A stretch of DNA of 64,000 nt from Thalassobius sp965218685 (GTDB lineage: Bacteria; Pseudomonadota; Alphaproteobacteria; Rhodobacterales; Rhodobacteraceae): the NCBI RefSeq assembly GCF_965218685.1, contig NZ_OZ244657.1:558001-622000 (forward strand). Reading direction: 5' to 3'. The position numbers were made by a program, and so were the translations under genes. The notes beneath the pieces were generated by a model. The model saw nothing but the letters and a program-made list of their open reading frames with translations, was not told the DNA's origin and ran no database searches. Below are positions 18,289-26,698 of the stretch, in pieces (the first letter of the stretch is position 1; the number at the start of each line of letters is the position of its first letter).

Positions 18289-18325
18289 AAACGCCCCCTA
18301 TCCTTTAAGGATGAGGGGGCGTTTT
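18289..18325. terminator. Intrinsic terminator between tpa and the permease gene
   Basis: An 11-bp outer stem, AAACGCCCCCT with AGGGGGCGTTT, encloses an inner ATCCT/AGGAT stem and ends in TTTT. It lies 70 bases after tpa. The arms are symmetrical, so it can also end the permease transcript from the other strand. Confidence 0.85.
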
Positions 18326-18355
18326 GCATCTTGACTGGGCGTCCTTTGGCCGACC

Positions 18356-19390
18356 TCAGACCAACTGGAACAACAGCCCTGCCAGAACCGCTCCGACCAC
18401 GCCCAGGGTTAGGTAGGCTGCGAACACAGTCGGTTTGACCAGCGACCAGACAGCGGCCATCGCAGGGATCGAGCTAACGGCACCGGCAATCATAAAGGCC
18501 ATCGCGGCGCCAGCGGTCATGCCTTGCTCGATCAGGCCAGCCAGCAGGGGCGGCGCGACATAGGAATTCAGATAGGCCGGCATCCCCACGAACGCGGCCG
18601 TGATAATGGGCACAATGCCGGTTCCCCCAACAACCTTGGCGATCAGATCGGCGGGCACATAATGAACCAACAGCGACTCGAGCACATAGGCGAAGGCCAG
18701 CCATTTGAGCAAGAACAGCGCATTGGTGCGAAACTCCTGCCCGAATGTGGCCCGGCGTGCAGGTTCATTCCAGAATTTCCACAGGGGTGTTCCGTCCAGT
18801 TTCGGCCCGCTACATCCACAGCAACCGCTGGATTTTTGTGTTTTCAGCGGGCTGACAAAGGCCCCGTGGCGCATCATCGATCTAAGGGTAAACCCACCGA
18901 ACAGACCCAAGGCGACCGCAAAGACGGCCTTACCAATGGCGAATTCCCAGCCCAGCGCACCCGCGGTAATCAGCAGGGTCGGAGGGTCGATCAAAGGCGA
19001 ACTAAGCCAGAAGGCCATGACTGCAGGCAACGGAGCGCCAAGCGCCAAAAGGCCCGCGATAAAGGGGATCACTTCGCAGCTGCAAAACGGGGCGAGCCCG
19101 CCAAACAGGGCTGCCAGCAGGATCATCCGGGTTTCCCGCCCCTCGAAGGCGCGAGCGACCAGAACCTCGGCACCGGTGGCTTTTAGATAGGCCAGCAGCA
19201 GCACCGCGAACACAATATACGGAAGCGTATGGAGAAGAGCGTTCACCGCGAACGTGACCACCGAGACCAAACTCGACCCGTCCAGCAACGCGACCAAAGC
19301 CACGATAATCACGATCAGCGCCCAAGGAGAGGTCAGATAAGACGCGGCATCGCGCAGCGACATGCGGGGGTTTTGCGAGATATCAGACAT
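18356..19390 (-). CDS. DUF318/ArsP-like permease
   Basis: 344-residue inner-membrane protein of the permease family PF03773 (YraQ/ArsP), with roughly eight membrane segments. Typical stretches are APFCSCEVIPFIAGLLALG near residue 100, containing the paired cysteines of the family, and FVGMPAYLNSYVAPPLLAGL near 265. A cysteine-rich loop SSGCCGCSGPKLDGT near 190 could bind a soft metal or metalloid. ArsP relatives export organoarsenicals; many others are uncharacterised. It overlaps the ArsR-family regulator gene by eight bases, which points to metal- or redox-controlled expression. The substrate is unknown. Confidence 0.82.
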   Translation of the reverse strand: MSDISQNPRMSLRDAASYLTSPWALIVIIVALVALLDGSSLVSVVTFAVNALLHTLPYIVFAVLLLAYLKATGAEVLVARAFEGRETRMILLAALFGGLAPFCSCEVIPFIAGLLALGAPLPAVMAFWLSSPLIDPPTLLITAGALGWEFAIGKAVFAVALGLFGGFTLRSMMRHGAFVSPLKTQKSSGCCGCSGPKLDGTPLWKFWNEPARRATFGQEFRTNALFLLKWLAFAYVLESLLVHYVPADLIAKVVGGTGIVPIITAAFVGMPAYLNSYVAPPLLAGLIEQGMTAGAAMAFMIAGAVSSIPAMAAVWSLVKPTVFAAYLTLGVVGAVLAGLLFQLV

Positions 19391-19694
19391 CGTTCGCCGC
19401 CTTTCGACACAGGTCAGCGCAACATTCGGCCAGCAGGAAATCCGCCAAAGCCTGAAGCTCGCTGAACTTGGCGCGTGTTACGGTGCTGCGGCCCCGGCGT
19501 TCCTGCTCGACGACCCCGCCCGCGGCCAGAAACTTCAGGTGATGCGCCAAGGTCGAAGGCGCGATTCCCGTGCGTTTCTGGATTTCTCCGACGGTCAGGC
19601 CAGGCTCGCCCGCGCGGACCAGCGTTTTGAGCACCTGTAACCGGGCCTCGGACCCCATGGCGGCGAAGCCGCCCGCTGCTGTTTCCCATTCCAT
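19383..19694 (-). CDS. ArsR-family transcriptional repressor
   Basis: 103-residue winged-helix regulator of the ArsR/SmtB family. The helix-turn-helix is IQKRTGIAPSTLAHHLKFLAAGG at about 40-62, followed by the wing VEQERRGRSTVTRAKF. A C-terminal pair and single cysteine (AECCADLC near residue 92) could form a sensing site for arsenite, another soft metal, or reactive sulfur. The gene is the first of a two-gene unit with the permease, and a 30-base near-palindrome sits just upstream. The inducer is inferred only. Confidence 0.88.
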   Translation of the reverse strand: MEWETAAGGFAAMGSEARLQVLKTLVRAGEPGLTVGEIQKRTGIAPSTLAHHLKFLAAGGVVEQERRGRSTVTRAKFSELQALADFLLAECCADLCRKAANDV

Positions 19695-19708
19695 GACGCG
19701 ACCTCGAT

Positions 19709-19738
19709 TCGATTAAACTAGTTTTTTAGTTATATCGA
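19709..19738 (-). promoter_or_regulatory. Candidate operator of the ArsR-family repressor
   Basis: Two 12-base arms (TCGATTAAACTA and TAGTTATATCGA) match as an inverted repeat at ten of twelve positions around a six-base spacer. The element begins 14 bases upstream of the ArsR start codon and contains a -10-like TATAAC read on the minus strand. AT-rich long palindromes overlapping the promoter are typical of ArsR/SmtB operators. Confidence 0.65.
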
Positions 19739-19761
19739 GCCGACGCTTCGTGCAACAGGTT

Positions 19762-20646
19762 TCACTCGGGTTCCAGCAACTTGGTCAGCAAGGTCAGCGT
19801 GCGGTTGATCGGAACGTCGATGCCATGCTTGGCCGCGCGGCGGACGATCTCTCCGTTCAGAAAGTCGATCTCGGTGGGGCGGGCGCGCATGATGTCCTGG
19901 GCCGTCGATGAATATTGCTGCGGCATCCATTCAGGGACCCCACGAACCGTGTCCATCGTCGCAGGCGGAACATCAATGCCTTCTGCGTTGGCTACCGCCA
20001 GACACTCGGCCACGATATCCTCGATTAACGCCGTCATGCCCGGACGAGGCGCGAAGGTGCCGTAGGGTTGCCGCGCGATTGCCGAGATGGCGTTGTAGGC
20101 GCAGTTGACCACCAGTTTGCTCCAAAGCAGGCCGATGACATTTTCGGAAACCTCGGTCTGGATTTGAGCGCCGTTCAGGATTTCGGCGACTGCGCCGGCC
20201 CCCGCGCCGCCGATGGCCAGATCCCCCCGCCCTTCGTGCCGCACAACCCCGGGCGCAATCATCCCACTGGCTACGTAAACCACTGCCGCGATAACCGGGT
20301 GGTTCGTGACCTTGTGCAGGGTGTCAGGGTTCGAAATACCGTTCTGCAAACTCAGCAGAGGTACATTCGAACGCAGATGGGAGGCAATTGACGCCCCCAC
20401 TTGGGCGGTGTCCCCGGATTTCACGCAGAACAGCACCATCTCTGCATCTTCTATGGCGGCAAGGTCCGTAGTTGCCGCGACAGCGCACACATGCTGCTGA
20501 CCAGCCATTTCCAGGATCAAACCGTTGGCACTGACGGCATCGACCAAAGCAGGGCGCCCGATCAAAGTGACCTCGTGCCCGGCCATCGCCAGCTTTGCCC
20601 CGTAATAACACCCGACGGCCCCTGCGCCCATTACTGCGATTTTCAT
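19762..20646 (-). CDS. Ketopantoate reductase family protein (2-dehydropantoate 2-reductase)
   Basis: 294-residue NADPH-dependent oxidoreductase of the PanE/ApbA family. The Rossmann motif is GAGAVGCYYGAKLAMAG at residues 7-23, and the C-terminal helical domain has the conserved KLVVNCAYNAISAI near residue 180. Bona fide PanE makes pantoate for coenzyme A, but the family has paralogues with other 2-oxo substrates. The ATG at 20646 was chosen as the only one that starts the Rossmann fold; the frame extends to 20691. It is divergent from tauR, and a TauR-like box is oriented toward it, which raises the question of a role outside pantothenate synthesis. Confidence 0.85.
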   Translation of the reverse strand: MKIAVMGAGAVGCYYGAKLAMAGHEVTLIGRPALVDAVSANGLILEMAGQQHVCAVAATTDLAAIEDAEMVLFCVKSGDTAQVGASIASHLRSNVPLLSLQNGISNPDTLHKVTNHPVIAAVVYVASGMIAPGVVRHEGRGDLAIGGAGAGAVAEILNGAQIQTEVSENVIGLLWSKLVVNCAYNAISAIARQPYGTFAPRPGMTALIEDIVAECLAVANAEGIDVPPATMDTVRGVPEWMPQQYSSTAQDIMRARPTEIDFLNGEIVRRAAKHGIDVPINRTLTLLTKLLEPE

Positions 20647-20697
20647 ATCAGTCCTCCAGCTTCCTCCACTGTGGCCCATCTGGCGGGCCAAGTCACG

Positions 20698-20729
20698 ATC
20701 ACGCCAGATTGCACCCGGTTTAAGTCCAG
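20698..20729 (-). promoter_or_regulatory. TauR-type operator between the ketopantoate reductase gene and tauR
   Basis: On the minus strand the exact consensus CTGGACTTAA begins at 20729, and a weaker CTGG-starting copy begins at 20707, again 22 bases away. The strong box ends 13 bases before the tauR start codon and lies about 75 bases upstream of the divergent reductase gene. Matching is to the R. capsulatus TauR direct-repeat consensus CTGGACYTAA as I remember it. Confidence 0.6.
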
Positions 20730-20742
20730 TTTACGCTGAGCC

Positions 20743-22200
20743 ATGGCAATTTCGGCAGACATGTTTTTCCTGGACCCGCAAGCGCAGGGCACACTGCAGG
20801 CGCAGATCCAGCAGATGGTGGCCGAAGGCATCCTGTCCGGTCGTTTCATCCGAGGAGACAAGCTCCCCTCCTCGCGCAAGTTGGCGGCGCATCTGGGGGT
20901 CAGCCGGATCACGGTGACGCTGGCCTATACCGAGCTTGTGGCCTCGGATTACCTTAGCGCGCGGGGCCGCTCGGGCTATTTTGTGTCAGATACAGCGCCA
21001 AAGCCGCCCGACGCACCGCCGGATGTGACCAAGGACGACGCAGTGGACTGGTCTCGCGCCATCGGTCAAAGGTTCTCGGGTGGGGCGACACCAACCCGGC
21101 CGCCCGATTGGAACCGCTTCAAATACCCGTTCATCTATGGCCAGACGGACCCGGCACTGTTCGACCATGCTAACTGGCGCGCCTGTGCCTTGCGCGCCCT
21201 TGGCCAACGGGATTTTACAGCACTGACAAAGGATTACTATGATCAGGACGACCCGCAGCTGATCGAGTATATCCTGCGCCATTCACTGCCGCGCCGCGGG
21301 ATCATCGCCCAGCCTTCGCAGGTGCTTCTGACGCTGGGGGCGCAGAATGCGCTTTGGCTGGCCGCACAGGTTTTGCTGACGCAGCGCCGCGTCGCCGTGG
21401 TCGAAAACCCAAGCTATCCGGCGCAGACGGACATCCTGTCTCAGTCCCGTTGCCACATGGTTCCCGTGGACGTGGATACAGAAGGCCTGCCGCCAGATCA
21501 GGTGCCCCAATGCGACGTCATTTTCACCACGCCTTCGCACCAATGCCCCACCGCCTCGACCATGCCTCGGGCACGGCGGCAAGCCCTGTTAGAGCGCGCC
21601 CGGCAAATGGATGCCCTGATCGTCGAGGACGACTATGAATTCGAGATGTCCTTTTTGTCCGCGCCCTCGCCCGCGCTCAAAAGCCTGGATGAAGACGGCC
21701 GGGTTATCTACATCGGCAGCTTCTCGAAATCGCTGTTTCCGGGGCTGCGGCTTGGCTATTTGGTCGGCTCCGAGGCGTTCATCCGCGAAGCCCGCGCCCT
21801 GCGCGCCAGCGTGCTGCGTCATCCGCCCGGCCACATTCAGCGCACGGCCGCTTATTTCCTGTCACTTGGCCATTATGATGCGCAAATCCGCAAGATGGGT
21901 ACCGTCCTGGCCGAGCGCCGCCGCGTGATGGAACAAGCCATTCACGACCACAATCTGCAGATCGCAGGCAGCGGCGCTTTCGGAGGCTCGTCTATCTGGA
22001 TGCGTGCACCCGAGGGCGTGGATACTCGCCAACTGGCTGCCGACCTTTGGGATCAAAGCGTGTTGATCGAGGCCGGTCAGCACTTTTTCCACGGCCCCCA
22101 GCCACCCAGCAACTTTTTCAGGCTCGCTTATTCCTCGATCTCGTCCGCCCGAATACCCGAAGGGATCAGGCTGATTGCACAAACCCTGTCCAAACTCTGA
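20743..22200 (+). CDS. tauR: MocR/GntR-type PLP-binding transcriptional regulator, TauR
   Basis: 485-residue MocR-type regulator with a GntR winged helix (about 15-80: LPSSRKLAAHLGVSRITVTLAYTEL) fused to an aminotransferase-like domain (about 120-485). The PLP-lysine motif SFSKSLFPGLRLGYLVGS is near residue 330. TauR of Rhodobacter activates taurine-use genes. The opening MFFLDPQAQGTLQAQIQQMV resembles TauR, and exact or near-exact TauR boxes lie next to this gene and upstream of tpa. Without those, PdxR or GabR-like regulators would be alternatives. Start codon: ATG at 20743, with weak ribosome-site context. Confidence 0.8.
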   Translation: MAISADMFFLDPQAQGTLQAQIQQMVAEGILSGRFIRGDKLPSSRKLAAHLGVSRITVTLAYTELVASDYLSARGRSGYFVSDTAPKPPDAPPDVTKDDAVDWSRAIGQRFSGGATPTRPPDWNRFKYPFIYGQTDPALFDHANWRACALRALGQRDFTALTKDYYDQDDPQLIEYILRHSLPRRGIIAQPSQVLLTLGAQNALWLAAQVLLTQRRVAVVENPSYPAQTDILSQSRCHMVPVDVDTEGLPPDQVPQCDVIFTTPSHQCPTASTMPRARRQALLERARQMDALIVEDDYEFEMSFLSAPSPALKSLDEDGRVIYIGSFSKSLFPGLRLGYLVGSEAFIREARALRASVLRHPPGHIQRTAAYFLSLGHYDAQIRKMGTVLAERRRVMEQAIHDHNLQIAGSGAFGGSSIWMRAPEGVDTRQLAADLWDQSVLIEAGQHFFHGPQPPSNFFRLAYSSISSARIPEGIRLIAQTLSKL

Positions 22201-22301
22201 TAAAATCCGCACTGCCGCGACGATACGCCTGACCCGCGGCAATGGCTTTGTTACGTTGGCCCCATAGTTTTCGCATGCGCGCCCATTTCAAGAGAGGTCT
22301 G

Positions 22302-23252
22302 ATGCAAGTTTCCGCCCGTGATCCGTTTCCGTTCCTGTCCCCCTATTCGGCCCAGGCTCCTCAGCGTTTGTTGACCCAGGCCAAGGGGCTTCCCACTCCG
22401 GATGTGGCCCTGGTCAACGCCGGGTCAGTTACCGCCCTGGCCGGTATCCGCGAGGCCGCCGAGGCCGGCCTTGCCAATCCCATTCTGATTGGTGACACCG
22501 ACAAGATCAAAGCCGTCGCCGACGAGATCGAGTGGGACATCTCGGGCCTGCCGCTGATCCACGCCCCCCATGCTGCCGCGGCCTCGAAGGCGGCTGAACT
22601 GGCCCGCGCCGGGGATGCGCAGGCGATCATGAAGGGGCAGATCCACACCTCGACCTTTCTTAAGGGGCTGCTGCCCAGCTCGGCGGGGCTGCGGGCACCG
22701 GGAACGCGCTGCGGACATGTGTTTCACGTCACCACCCCAGGCTCGGACCGGCCATTGCTGATGACCGATGGCGCGCTGAACGTCGACCCGGACGTCGAGA
22801 CCCGAAAGGAATGCCTGCGGCACGCGGTCAAACTGGCGCACCAGCTGGGTGTCCCCAATCCCAAGGTCGGAATTCTGTCGGCAACCGAGGACCCTATTCC
22901 CTCGTTGCCCAATTCGGTCGAGGCCCGCGAAATCGCCCTTTGGGCCAAGGCCGCCCTGCCCCATTGCATTGTCGACGGACCAATGGCGATGGATCTGATC
23001 CTGTCGAAAGAAGCCGCGCGGATCAAAGGCTTCGATTCGCAGGTCTCGGGCGATGCAGACATCATCCTCAGCCCGAACATCACCACCGCCAACGCCGTAT
23101 TCAAACTGATGGTTCTGGGAATGGGCTGCTGCGCGGCCGGGCTGGTGCTGGGCGCCAAGGTTCCGATCCTGCTAACCTCGCGCGCTCAGGCGGCACCGGC
23201 GCGGATCGCCTCGGCAGCCTTGGGCGTCATCGCCGCGAGGGCCCCGGAATGA
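22302..23252 (+). CDS. pta: Phosphate acetyl/butyryltransferase family protein
   Basis: 316-residue enzyme of the PTA/PTB family that interconverts acyl phosphate and acyl-CoA. It resembles the transferase half of the bifunctional enoyl-CoA hydratase/phosphate acetyltransferase proteins. Landmarks are MKGQIHTSTFLKGLL near residue 110, PLLMTDGALNVDPD near 150, AVKLAHQLGVPNPKVGILSA near 170 and VDGPMAMD near 225. ATGs upstream (22275) lack a ribosome site, while AGAGAGG precedes the chosen ATG. The overlap with ackA by four bases makes acetyl phosphate the likely substrate, as needed downstream of Xsc in taurine breakdown. Butyryl phosphate remains possible. Confidence 0.82.
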   Translation: MQVSARDPFPFLSPYSAQAPQRLLTQAKGLPTPDVALVNAGSVTALAGIREAAEAGLANPILIGDTDKIKAVADEIEWDISGLPLIHAPHAAAASKAAELARAGDAQAIMKGQIHTSTFLKGLLPSSAGLRAPGTRCGHVFHVTTPGSDRPLLMTDGALNVDPDVETRKECLRHAVKLAHQLGVPNPKVGILSATEDPIPSLPNSVEAREIALWAKAALPHCIVDGPMAMDLILSKEAARIKGFDSQVSGDADIILSPNITTANAVFKLMVLGMGCCAAGLVLGAKVPILLTSRAQAAPARIASAALGVIAARAPE

Positions 23253-24313
23253 TCCTTGTTGTGAACGCTGGCTCCAGCTCGATCAAGGTCGAGCTGTTTG
23301 ACCTTGGCCTGACCTCTATCCTGGAAGGAAAAGTCACCGAGATCGGCGGGGACGCCCGGATCAAACTGGGCAAACGCGCCGAGGCCATTGCCGCCCCTGA
23401 TCACAAGGCCGGGTTCGGTGCCATTCTGGACACGTTAGAGGCGCACGGCCATCCGGTTACAGGCCTGACCGCCGCCGCACACCGGATCGTACATGGGGGC
23501 GCCGACCTGACCGACCCCGTACATCTGAGCGCCAAAACCCTGACGCAGATCGAACAGTTCAACACCTTGGCGCCGCTGCATAATCCGCACAACTTGTCCG
23601 CCATCCGCGCCTTGGCCGAGCTGATGCCCGATCTGCCGCAATACGCCAGTTTCGACACGGCCTTTCATGCGGGCAATGACGCGCTTGCCACCACCTATGC
23701 CATTCCCGCCAGCGAACGTGCCAAGGGGATCCGCCGCTATGGGTTCCATGGCCTTTCTTACGCCAGCTTGGTCGAAAATCTGGGCCCCGACCTGCCCCGC
23801 CGCTTGCTGGCGCTGCACCTTGGCAACGGCTCTAGTTTGTGCGCGATCGTCGAAGGGCGCTCGGTCGCCAATTCGATGGGGTATTCGCCGCTGGACGGTC
23901 TGGTCATGGGCACCCGCCCCGGCGAGGTGGACGGCATGGCCGTGCTGCGCATCGCCGAGGATTACGGCTTTGACGAGGCCACTCGCCTGCTGAACAAGGA
24001 AAGCGGGCTGAAGGGGCTGGGCGGGACCAATGACATGGCCGCCCTTCTGGCCTCGGACAGCGAAACCGCGCGCTTTGCTGTGGATCATTATTGCTATTGG
24101 GCGGCACGGCAGGCGGGCTCGGCCATCGTCGCGATGGGCGGGGTGGATGCTGTGGCCTTTACCGGTGGCATCGGCGAAAACGCCGCCCCGGTGCGGGAAC
24201 AGATCATGGGTCACCTGTCCTTTTTAGGCGACATCCCTGTGCATGTGATCCCCGCCGACGAAGAACGACAGATTGCCCGTGATGCCCTGCGCCTGATCAA
24301 CGCCGGAAAATGA
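23249..24313 (+). CDS. ackA: Acetate kinase (acetate/propionate kinase family)
   Basis: 354-residue ASKHA-fold kinase interconverting acetyl phosphate and acetate with ATP/ADP. The phosphate-binding NAGSSSIKVELF is at residues 5-16. AHRIVHGGADLTDPV near 75, FDTAFHAGND near 135 and FTGGIGENAAPVREQI near 305 are present. It is some 40 residues shorter than E. coli AckA, a normal form in alphaproteobacteria. The usual MGTRxGDxDP appears as MGTRPGEVDGM, which may reflect this subgroup. Start is the ATG overlapping the pta stop; the long frame upstream is a shadow of pta. A bidirectional terminator follows at once. Confidence 0.9.
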   Translation: MILVVNAGSSSIKVELFDLGLTSILEGKVTEIGGDARIKLGKRAEAIAAPDHKAGFGAILDTLEAHGHPVTGLTAAAHRIVHGGADLTDPVHLSAKTLTQIEQFNTLAPLHNPHNLSAIRALAELMPDLPQYASFDTAFHAGNDALATTYAIPASERAKGIRRYGFHGLSYASLVENLGPDLPRRLLALHLGNGSSLCAIVEGRSVANSMGYSPLDGLVMGTRPGEVDGMAVLRIAEDYGFDEATRLLNKESGLKGLGGTNDMAALLASDSETARFAVDHYCYWAARQAGSAIVAMGGVDAVAFTGGIGENAAPVREQIMGHLSFLGDIPVHVIPADEERQIARDALRLINAGK

Positions 24314-24337
24314 AAGGCCGGGTCTGACCCGGCCTTT
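24313..24337. terminator. Bidirectional intrinsic terminator between ackA and the DUF1523 gene
   Basis: An 11-bp perfect stem, AAAGGCCGGGT with ACCCGGCCTTT, and a three-base loop start at the last base of the ackA stop. TTT ends each strand. It also lies three bases past the stop of the convergent DUF1523 gene. Confidence 0.85.
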
Positions 24338-24339
24338 GC

Positions 24340-24987
24340 TTATTTCTTGGATTTCCAGCTGTCCAACCAGCGCGAAAGACGTCCGCGTTTTTCGGCCAGG
24401 TTGTCCCCAGCGGCATCCAGGCTGTCGCCCAAGTCTTCGATCACCGGATCGATACGCGCCGCACGGAACCGCCGCCAGCGCACCCAGATCGCCCAAACAA
24501 CAGCGGCAAAAATCACCAAGATCACGATATTCAGCCAAGGAATGATCGTCACGTCCGGCCCCGCGACGGCGCGCGCACCCACTGCATTGGGAAAGATCGA
24601 CAGGAACTCGTTCCGCCAGCCATAATGCTTGATCGCCACCCATTGCGGGGCGTCAGCGCCCGATTTCAGGTCCGCGGCCTCGGCTTGCAGGTTCGAGGTG
24701 TCGAACTTGAAATAGGGTGGCCAGCCCCAGCCGGTGTCCTCGTTGCGGTAGACCATGACTTTATCGTTGGCCATCCGGGTTTGGATGAAGAACACATCGC
24801 GGTTCACCGTCGTGGTGTCATTGCCCACGTCTGGCGCGGCCCAGAAAATCGAGTTTTCACCAAAGTCGATCCGCTTTTCATAGGTATCCGTCACCCGCAC
24901 GATATCGTGCTGCGGCAGGGTATAGTGAAAGAACGCCGCCGTGATCACCCAGAAGGTGATCCAGAACGCCCATTTGACATAGACCAT
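24340..24987 (-). CDS. DUF1523-like membrane protein
   Basis: 215-residue inner-membrane protein with one N-terminal membrane segment (about 5-22) and one near 150-172, leaving a roughly 125-residue extracytoplasmic part between them. A basic C-terminal tail ends in WLDSWKSKK. The pattern VRVTDTYEKRID, NDTTTVNRDVFFIQT, RNEDTGWGWPPYFKF matches what I recall as DUF1523 of Rhodobacteraceae. Function is unknown. The ATG at 24987 has GGAGG eight bases upstream; a GTG just before is less well placed. It is the last gene of the minus-strand AAA cluster and follows a small two-helix membrane protein gene. Confidence 0.75.
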   Translation of the reverse strand: MVYVKWAFWITFWVITAAFFHYTLPQHDIVRVTDTYEKRIDFGENSIFWAAPDVGNDTTTVNRDVFFIQTRMANDKVMVYRNEDTGWGWPPYFKFDTSNLQAEAADLKSGADAPQWVAIKHYGWRNEFLSIFPNAVGARAVAGPDVTIIPWLNIVILVIFAAVVWAIWVRWRRFRAARIDPVIEDLGDSLDAAGDNLAEKRGRLSRWLDSWKSKK

Positions 24988-25000
24988 CACGCGGTCCTCC

Positions 25001-25267
25001 TTAGTGAAAATTCGTCAGGTAGATGATCAGCGTGATCACCACCACCGGCACGATGTAAACCAGCAAGATCAGCTTGGGGCGGAAGGAATCGTCGTACTCA
25101 TCCAGCCCTTTGCGCAGATATTCGTCGCGATCCCCCGGACGGCCCTCGGCCTCCCAGGCGCGGATCAGTTTGCGGCGCCGCGTAAGCCGCGACCAGACCG
25201 AGACGATCACATAGATGATCGACAGAACCACGAAGCCCACGACGATCAAACGTCCTAATGCCAGCAT
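25001..25267 (-). CDS. Small two-helix membrane protein, function unknown
   Basis: 88-residue protein with membrane helices at about 5-25 and 64-85, joined by a charged cytoplasmic loop (TRRRKLIRAWEAEGRPGDRDEY). No family is recognised. AAGGAG stands the right distance before the ATG, and codon use matches its neighbours, so it is very likely a real gene. It sits 13 bases before the DUF1523 gene and 18 bases after the 470-residue unknown, inside one transcription unit. The two membrane proteins may anchor the cluster's ATPase or coiled-coil partner; that is inference from position only. Confidence 0.75.
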   Translation of the reverse strand: MLALGRLIVVGFVVLSIIYVIVSVWSRLTRRRKLIRAWEAEGRPGDRDEYLRKGLDEYDDSFRPKLILLVYIVPVVVITLIIYLTNFH

Positions 25268-25285
25268 GTGTGTGCTCCTTTCCGG

Positions 25286-26698
25286 TTAACCCCCCCAAGG
25301 CCCTTTGACCTTGGGCTTCTTTTTCTTCGACGTCTTCTTTTTCGACTTTGACCCAGCTGATGGCTTTGCCTGCCGCAAGGCCCCCCACGGGCCAACCTGG
25401 TCAATCAGATCCTCGGCGCGCTCTTCGGCCAAGGGGGCGTCATGCCCAAACAAAGCTGCACGGGCGCCGGCTTTGTCAGCTTGGTATTCGCGTTCCAGGA
25501 AATCGGCAACATAGGATTTCTTGGTGTCGGACCAGCCCGCATAAAGCCGGTAGAACAGTTCCTTGTGGCAGATGAACAACTGGCGCACGTCCTTGGGCGC
25601 CAGTTCAGCCAGCAGCATGTTCACCAGGTCGCGATCGGGATGATTGGCCGCCCTGATCGTATAGAAATACGCGGGATGATTGCTGACAATGCGTGGCCAG
25701 GGGCCCTCGTCCTCGGCCCAACGCACCAAGGATTGCAGGGCGTGAAACTCTTCGGGCAGCGCCTCCGCATGCGCCCGCGCCAAGGCCCGGATCTCGCGGC
25801 GGGTGGCACCAGTCAGGTCAATTCCACGATCCTGAGCAGAATCGACCACGATGAAATCCATCTTCTGCCGCAAGATCGCGCCCGCGTCGATGCCGCGCGC
25901 CTTTACGATGGGTTCAACCAACCCGTTGCGGTCCAGGAACTGGGCGATCCAATTGCGCTCGTTGAAACCATAGACATTTTCGACGCCCAACCCGTTCAGC
26001 GCAGATTTATCCCGCGCAATGACCGTCGGTTTGTCCGCGTCACGAAACAGATAGGCCCCACCGAAATGCGCCGTCCAGAAATTTTCCTGCCGGAATTCCA
26101 TCTGCTTCAGCCGCACGGGATTGCGTGTCACATCCCCGGTTTTCTGCGCCAGCCCGATCATGTCGGCGATCAACACATCATCGAACCAGGCGTCATCTTC
26201 GCCCATGAACCGGTCCACCATCTGGCCCAGTTTTTCGGCATCCCGCACGGTCCCCGAGGTCGTGTCGGCCTCGATCTCGATCTTGCGGATGTCCAGCAGG
26301 CGCGCCGGGTCAGAGACGGAATAGACCGAGTTCAGCAGCTCTCCGGCAACTGCGTCCTGTGTGGTCAGGGCGAACAGCTGCGCCTCGTTTTCGGTGATGA
26401 ACTGGCGCAAAATGCTGCGCGACATCGAGAATTTCGCATTCAGCAAAGGGGCTGATTTCTGCGCAGTGCTGAGCAGGATGAACTGCCGGTTGCACCCCCC
26501 CTGATTGAGGTACTGCATATCCCCCAGCTCATCCCCAACCTCGGGCGAATAGCCGCTGATGTCGATATGAAAATCGGTCAGCTGGGTCTGTTTGCCGGTC
26601 AGATGCGTCAGCGCACGATTGTACCGCTCCACCAACGCAGGCGAGGACACATGGATCAGGTTGCCAAACATCAGGCCTTTTTCGATGAGGCGTTTCAT
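25286..26698 (-). CDS. Conserved protein of unknown function (possibly DUF6638)
   Basis: 470-residue soluble protein with no signal peptide or membrane helix. The body has no motif I can tie to an enzyme; the stretches LNQGGCNRQFILLSTAQKSA near residue 65 and YAGWSDTKKSYVADFLEREY near 400 look conserved in style. The last 25 residues are extremely lysine-rich (KSKKKTSKKKKPKVKG) and may bind nucleic acid or acidic membrane surface. I think it corresponds to the family recently labelled DUF6638, but this is from memory. It overlaps the AT-rich gene upstream by four bases, so its translation is coupled to that gene. Confidence 0.7.
   Translation of the reverse strand: MKRLIEKGLMFGNLIHVSSPALVERYNRALTHLTGKQTQLTDFHIDISGYSPEVGDELGDMQYLNQGGCNRQFILLSTAQKSAPLLNAKFSMSRSILRQFITENEAQLFALTTQDAVAGELLNSVYSVSDPARLLDIRKIEIEADTTSGTVRDAEKLGQMVDRFMGEDDAWFDDVLIADMIGLAQKTGDVTRNPVRLKQMEFRQENFWTAHFGGAYLFRDADKPTVIARDKSALNGLGVENVYGFNERNWIAQFLDRNGLVEPIVKARGIDAGAILRQKMDFIVVDSAQDRGIDLTGATRREIRALARAHAEALPEEFHALQSLVRWAEDEGPWPRIVSNHPAYFYTIRAANHPDRDLVNMLLAELAPKDVRQLFICHKELFYRLYAGWSDTKKSYVADFLEREYQADKAGARAALFGHDAPLAEERAEDLIDQVGPWGALRQAKPSAGSKSKKKTSKKKKPKVKGPWGG

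Noticed and set aside
25442..26455. 337-residue plus-strand frame opposite the 470-residue unknown
   Set aside because: Composition is of antisense type, and the minus-strand frame is coupled on one side and has a ribosome site within the operon.
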